Shown: positions 5,836-8,163 of the stretch, piece by piece
Numbering within the stretch: position 1 is the stretch's first letter
Layout of the letters: every line of letters begins with the position of its first letter
DNA from: Spirochaetaceae bacterium UBA4077
Lineage (GTDB): Bacteria; Spirochaetota; Spirochaetia; Treponematales; Rectinemataceae
DNA length: 8,163 nt
NCBI GenBank assembly: GCA_002383375.1
Contig: DFYR01000019.1
Location: 1-8,163 of the forward strand
Direction: 5' to 3'
Translations under genes and position numbers: made by a program
Notes under the pieces: generated by a model
What the model saw: only the letters and a program-made list of their open reading frames with translations
Told to the model about the DNA's origin: nothing
Databases searched by the model: none

Positions 5836-6615
5836 TTAGTTTAGCGCCCGAAGATCCTGGACGGCCTGCTTGCAGACCTGCTGGATAAACTTTATATCGG
5901 TGCCGTAGCCGAGCATGCGCATGCCCCTGTCCTTCCACTTCTTGATCTGTTCGATGCTGGAGAGGTGGATGCCCGGGACGATGTTGTACTTGCGTGAGAC
6001 ATCGATGACCTTCTGGATGGCTGATTCGACCACTGGATCGGTTGCCTTGCCGGGCTTGCCCAGGGAGGCGGAAAGGTCCGAGGGGCCTACGAAGGCCACA
6101 TCGATGCCGGGCACCGAGAGGATTTCGTCCAGGTTTTCGATGGCGTCCCTGGATTCGATCTGGACGGCGATGAGGACTTCCTCGTTGAGCTTGGCCATGG
6201 TTTCCGATGCGACGCCGGGATCAAAGTGGGTGTGCTGGCGCTCCAAGGCCATACCGCGGTCGCCCAGGGGTGCATAGCGGGTCCAGGTGACGATATTCTC
6301 CACGTCCTTCTTGCACTGGACCTGGGGGATGAGGAGGCCGGAGGCGCCGATGTCCAAGGGACGGGAGAGGGCCTCGTGGGATTCCCTGGTGGGGGGGCGC
6401 ACGATAATGGGGATGTTGGAGGCCCTGGCGGCCATGACATAGTCGCTTACGGTCTGGAGATCAAAGCAGGAATGTTCAGTATCGAGAAAGAAAAAATCGA
6501 AACCGGCGTTGGCGAAGAAGGTGGCCATGCCGGGGCTCCTGATCTCGGAGACCATGGGGCCGTAGACTGTCTTTCCCTCCTTGAGGGCTCGCTTCATGCT
6601 GTTCTGGAAAACCAT
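5836..6615 (-). CDS. HpcH/HpaI family class II aldolase
   Basis: A 259-residue TIM-barrel aldolase of the metal-dependent HpaI / 2-keto-3-deoxy-L-rhamnonate aldolase family. Members reversibly split a 4-hydroxy-2-keto acid into a 2-keto acid, often pyruvate, and an aldehyde. Conserved parts are LDTEHS with the base H48, VRPP with R73, GASGLLIPQV (90-99), QIES with metal ligand E154, and GPSDLSASLG with metal ligand D180. They match the known HpaI residues His45, Arg70, Glu149 and Asp175 in order and spacing. After APLGDRG the segment MALERQHTHFD differs from what I recall of the common HpaI loop and may reflect another substrate. AAGGAG (6621-6626) lies 5 bases before the ATG. The gene sits between the PanB gene (109 bases upstream) and the MetX-like hydrolase (29 bases downstream), probably in one operon. 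Confidence 0.92.
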   Translation of the reverse strand: MVFQNSMKRALKEGKTVYGPMVSEIRSPGMATFFANAGFDFFFLDTEHSCFDLQTVSDYVMAARASNIPIIVRPPTRESHEALSRPLDIGASGLLIPQVQCKKDVENIVTWTRYAPLGDRGMALERQHTHFDPGVASETMAKLNEEVLIAVQIESRDAIENLDEILSVPGIDVAFVGPSDLSASLGKPGKATDPVVESAIQKVIDVSRKYNIVPGIHLSSIEQIKKWKDRGMRMLGYGTDIKFIQQVCKQAVQDLRALN

Positions 6616-6724
6616 ATATGCTCCTTACTTGGACTCCCGGCTCCGCGCCGCGTCGTATCCTTCGGGCAGTCGCCGTCTGAGTGCTGATGGAACAAGGACG
6701 ACCCGCGTACAGGCCGCCCTTGGT

Positions 6725-7579
6725 TTATTCGTATTCTCTGATCAGGGCGTCGAACTTTTCCTTTTCACCTTCGATCATGTGATAGCAGTGCTCGTCGGCG
6801 GGGAAGGCGCCGGCCTGGACGTCGGCCACGTAGGCTTTCATGGCGTCGGTGACTACCGTAGCCACGTCGGCGTATTTCTTGACGAACTTGGGCGAGAAGG
6901 CCTGGAACTGGCCAATGAGGTCGGCGATGATCAGGAGCTGGCCGTCGCATTCCGGGCCGGCGCCGATGCTATACACGGGAATCGTAAGCTTTCTTGCGAT
7001 GAAGCCCGCCACTTCTGGGGGTATAGCCTCCAGTAGGATGAGCTGGGCTCCTGCTTCCTGGACAGCCAGGGCGTCTTCGATGACCATGCGCGCCGATTCG
7101 ACGGTGCGGCCCTGGGCCTTGTGGCCGCCCAGTTGGCCCGAGCTCTGGGGGGTGAGGCCGATATGGCCGCAGACCAATATACCTGCGTCCACCAGGGCGC
7201 GGATGCGGCCGGCGACGCGCTTGCCGCCTTCGAGCTTTACTGCGTCAACACCCGCTTCCTTCATAAAGCGGCCTGCGTTGATTATCGCGTCGGCGTCGGA
7301 TACCTGGTAGCTCAAGAAGGGCATGTCGCCGATGACGAAGGTGTTGGGGGCGCCTCTGCGCACTGCTTCGGAGTGGACGATGCACTGGTCCATGGTGACG
7401 GGGACGGTGCCGGGGTAGCCGTAAACGCACATGCCCAGGGAGTCGCCCACCAGGAGCATGTCCAGGCCGGCGGCCTCGGCGAAGGTGGCGGTGGGATAAT
7501 CGTAGGCGGTAAGCCAGGTCACCTTTTTCCCTTCCTTCTTCATTTTGTAGAAGTCGTGGATCATGAGTTTCTTTTTCAC
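6725..7579 (-). CDS. panB: 3-methyl-2-oxobutanoate hydroxymethyltransferase (ketopantoate hydroxymethyltransferase, PanB)
   Basis: This enzyme moves a hydroxymethyl group from 5,10-methylene-tetrahydrofolate to 3-methyl-2-oxobutanoate, giving ketopantoate, the first step of pantothenate synthesis. The 284 residues hold the full signature: LTAYDYPTA, VGDSLGM with D46 and S47, GDMPF with D85, AVKLEGG with K115 and E117, GHIGLTPQS with H139, LLEAIP with E184, and SIGAGPECDGQ. These correspond to the known metal, substrate and catalytic residues, so the protein should be active. About 20 extra C-terminal residues follow the usual FP-x-x-EH ending. I chose the GTG at 7579 because AAGGAGG is 7 bases before it; the in-frame TTG at 7585 is only 1 base from that site. 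The neighbours are an aldolase, a hydrolase and an SDR, not panC or panD, so a catabolic paralogue using the reverse reaction is possible. Confidence 0.93.
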   Translation of the reverse strand: MKKKLMIHDFYKMKKEGKKVTWLTAYDYPTATFAEAAGLDMLLVGDSLGMCVYGYPGTVPVTMDQCIVHSEAVRRGAPNTFVIGDMPFLSYQVSDADAIINAGRFMKEAGVDAVKLEGGKRVAGRIRALVDAGILVCGHIGLTPQSSGQLGGHKAQGRTVESARMVIEDALAVQEAGAQLILLEAIPPEVAGFIARKLTIPVYSIGAGPECDGQLLIIADLIGQFQAFSPKFVKKYADVATVVTDAMKAYVADVQAGAFPADEHCYHMIEGEKEKFDALIREYE

Positions 7580-7586
7580 AACCAAT

Positions 7587-7593
7587 CCTCCTT
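7587..7593 (-). promoter_or_regulatory. Ribosome binding site that sets the GTG start of panB
   Basis: A perfect AAGGAGG on the minus strand is 7 bases before the GTG at 7579-7577 and only 1 base before the TTG at 7585-7583. It therefore favours the GTG. Confidence 0.75.
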
Positions 7594-7698
7594 GTGCGTT
7601 CGTCGAGGCTGCCGGCTCCTCGCTAGGCGCCTGCGGCCGATTCGCAATACTTGCCCGCGGGGCTGACCTGGCGCGCCTGCGGCATGCAATAACTGCCA

Positions 7699-7723
7699 GT
7701 GCCGGGTTTAAAGCGCCCGGCGC
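7699..7723 (-). terminator. Weak hairpin in the spacer between the SDR and panB
   Basis: Bases 7699-7706 (gtgccggg) pair with 7716-7723 (cccggcgc) with one G-T wobble and a 9-base loop. It lies 13 bases after the stop of the minus-strand SDR gene. No T run follows in the direction of transcription, so it may be a transcription pause or message-stability element instead of a true terminator. The rest of the 156-base spacer (7580-7735) holds only the panB ribosome site; I see no convincing promoter in it. Confidence 0.3.
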
Positions 7724-7735
7724 ACCGGGTTTGCC

Positions 7736-8163
7736 TTACCTCAAATAGCGGCCGCCCACCACGTCCAGGGTTATGCCGGTGATGTAGCTAGCCTCGTCGG
7801 AGGCCAGGAAAATGACGGCGGCCACCACCTCTCTGGGCTCGGAAAGGCGCCTCAAGGGGATGTTGGCCACTGTTTTGGCCCGCTCTTCCGGTGTCTTGTC
7901 TTCCCAGAGACCCTTGGTACGATCGCCGGTGAGGGTGACGGTGGGGGCTACGGCGTTGATGCGGATATTGTCGGGACCAAAGTCGTAGGCCAGCTGGCGG
8001 GTAAGGCCTTCGACGCCAGCCTTGGCGGCAGTGTACTGAACGCCGGCCATGGTGGCTCTGTAATGGGCGGCCAGGGCTGAGATGTTGACGATCGCTCCCT
8101 TCTTCTTTTCGGCCATGACGGGAATCACCGCCTGGCAGCAGAAGAAGGTGCCTTTGAGGTTGA
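7736..8163 (-). CDS. Short-chain dehydrogenase/reductase (SDR), C-terminal two thirds (5' end outside window)
   Basis: The minus-strand frame is open from the window edge to a TAA at 7738-7736, giving 141 residues of a classical SDR; the cofactor-binding N terminus is cut off. The first visible residues, NLKGTFFCCQAV, carry the structural/catalytic Asn of SDRs. Then come IVNISALAAHY, a VQYTAAKAG block with the catalytic Tyr and Lys in Y-x-x-x-K spacing, IRINAVAPT, PLRRLSEPREVVAAVIFLAS and EASYITGITLDVVGG. That final motif is normally V-D-G-G, so Asp is replaced by Val. The function is oxidation or reduction of a hydroxy/keto group with NAD(P); the substrate is unknown. A GTG inside the frame at 8128 could be mistaken for a start, but conserved residues upstream show that the gene continues. 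It lies upstream of panB on the same strand and may be the first or an early gene of that block. Confidence 0.88.
   Translation of the reverse strand, partial: NLKGTFFCCQAVIPVMAEKKKGAIVNISALAAHYRATMAGVQYTAAKAGVEGLTRQLAYDFGPDNIRINAVAPTVTLTGDRTKGLWEDKTPEERAKTVANIPLRRLSEPREVVAAVIFLASDEASYITGITLDVVGGRYLR

Noticed and set aside
5807..5938. N-terminal extension of the MetX-like hydrolase to 379 residues
   Set aside because: The extra residues come from reading the 3' end of the aldolase gene in the wrong frame; a good ribosome site supports the ATG at 5806.
7121..7666. 181-residue + strand open frame antisense to panB
   Set aside because: It is the mirror of a fully conserved PanB sequence, rich in Gly, Ala, His and Val without any domain pattern.
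7627..7684. Two copies of gcgcctgcggc in the panB upstream spacer
   Set aside because: Only two short GC-rich copies in GC-rich DNA, with no further structure to support a function.

Overview
The window is about 8.2 kb of bacterial DNA carrying a small-molecule catabolism or uptake neighbourhood with eight protein genes, two of them cut by the window edges. The organism cannot be named from the sequence. The main genes are GC-rich (about 57-58% by hand count of sample lines), have clear AAGGAGG-type ribosome sites and encode NAD-type dehydrogenases. The periplasmic binding protein has a plain type I signal peptide with no lipobox cysteine, which fits a Gram-negative-type (two-membrane) bacterium.

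Layout. Positions 1-240 hold the 3' end of a sugar-phosphate isomerase/epimerase-like TIM-barrel gene. Positions 241-519 are an AT-rich (about 30% GC in 241-480) regulatory region with a perfect 20-bp hairpin, a strong sigma-70-type promoter and a 16-bp palindrome covering its -10 box. It drives a Liv-type ABC transporter substrate-binding protein (520-1764), which is followed by a candidate terminator. Next on the + strand come a creatininase-family hydrolase with altered metal-site residues (1903-2673), a repeat-rich spacer, a short-chain dehydrogenase (2818-3612) and a zinc-dependent medium-chain dehydrogenase (3668-4693). A perfect 32-bp palindrome separates these from a convergent minus-strand block. 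Read right to left, that block is a second short-chain dehydrogenase (7736-8163, running off the edge), a PanB family ketopantoate hydroxymethyltransferase (6725-7579), an HpcH/HpaI class II aldolase (5836-6615) and a MetX-like alpha/beta hydrolase (4799-5806).

How the genes may work together. A solute is captured in the periplasm; a hydrolase of the creatininase fold and a second of the alpha/beta fold could open amide or ester bonds; two or three dehydrogenases oxidise alcohols; and two carbon-carbon bond enzymes acting on 2-keto acids (HpaI type and PanB type) could split the product. PanB appears without panC or panD in view. A catabolic (retro-aldol) role on a branched hydroxy/keto acid, possibly pantoate-like, is therefore an attractive hypothesis, but it is inference only. 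No transporter permease or ATPase, regulator gene, RNA gene, CRISPR array or transposase is visible. The most notable sequence observations are the promoter/operator at 407-441, the three perfect or near-perfect inverted repeats, and the replaced metal-ligand position in the creatininase-family protein.
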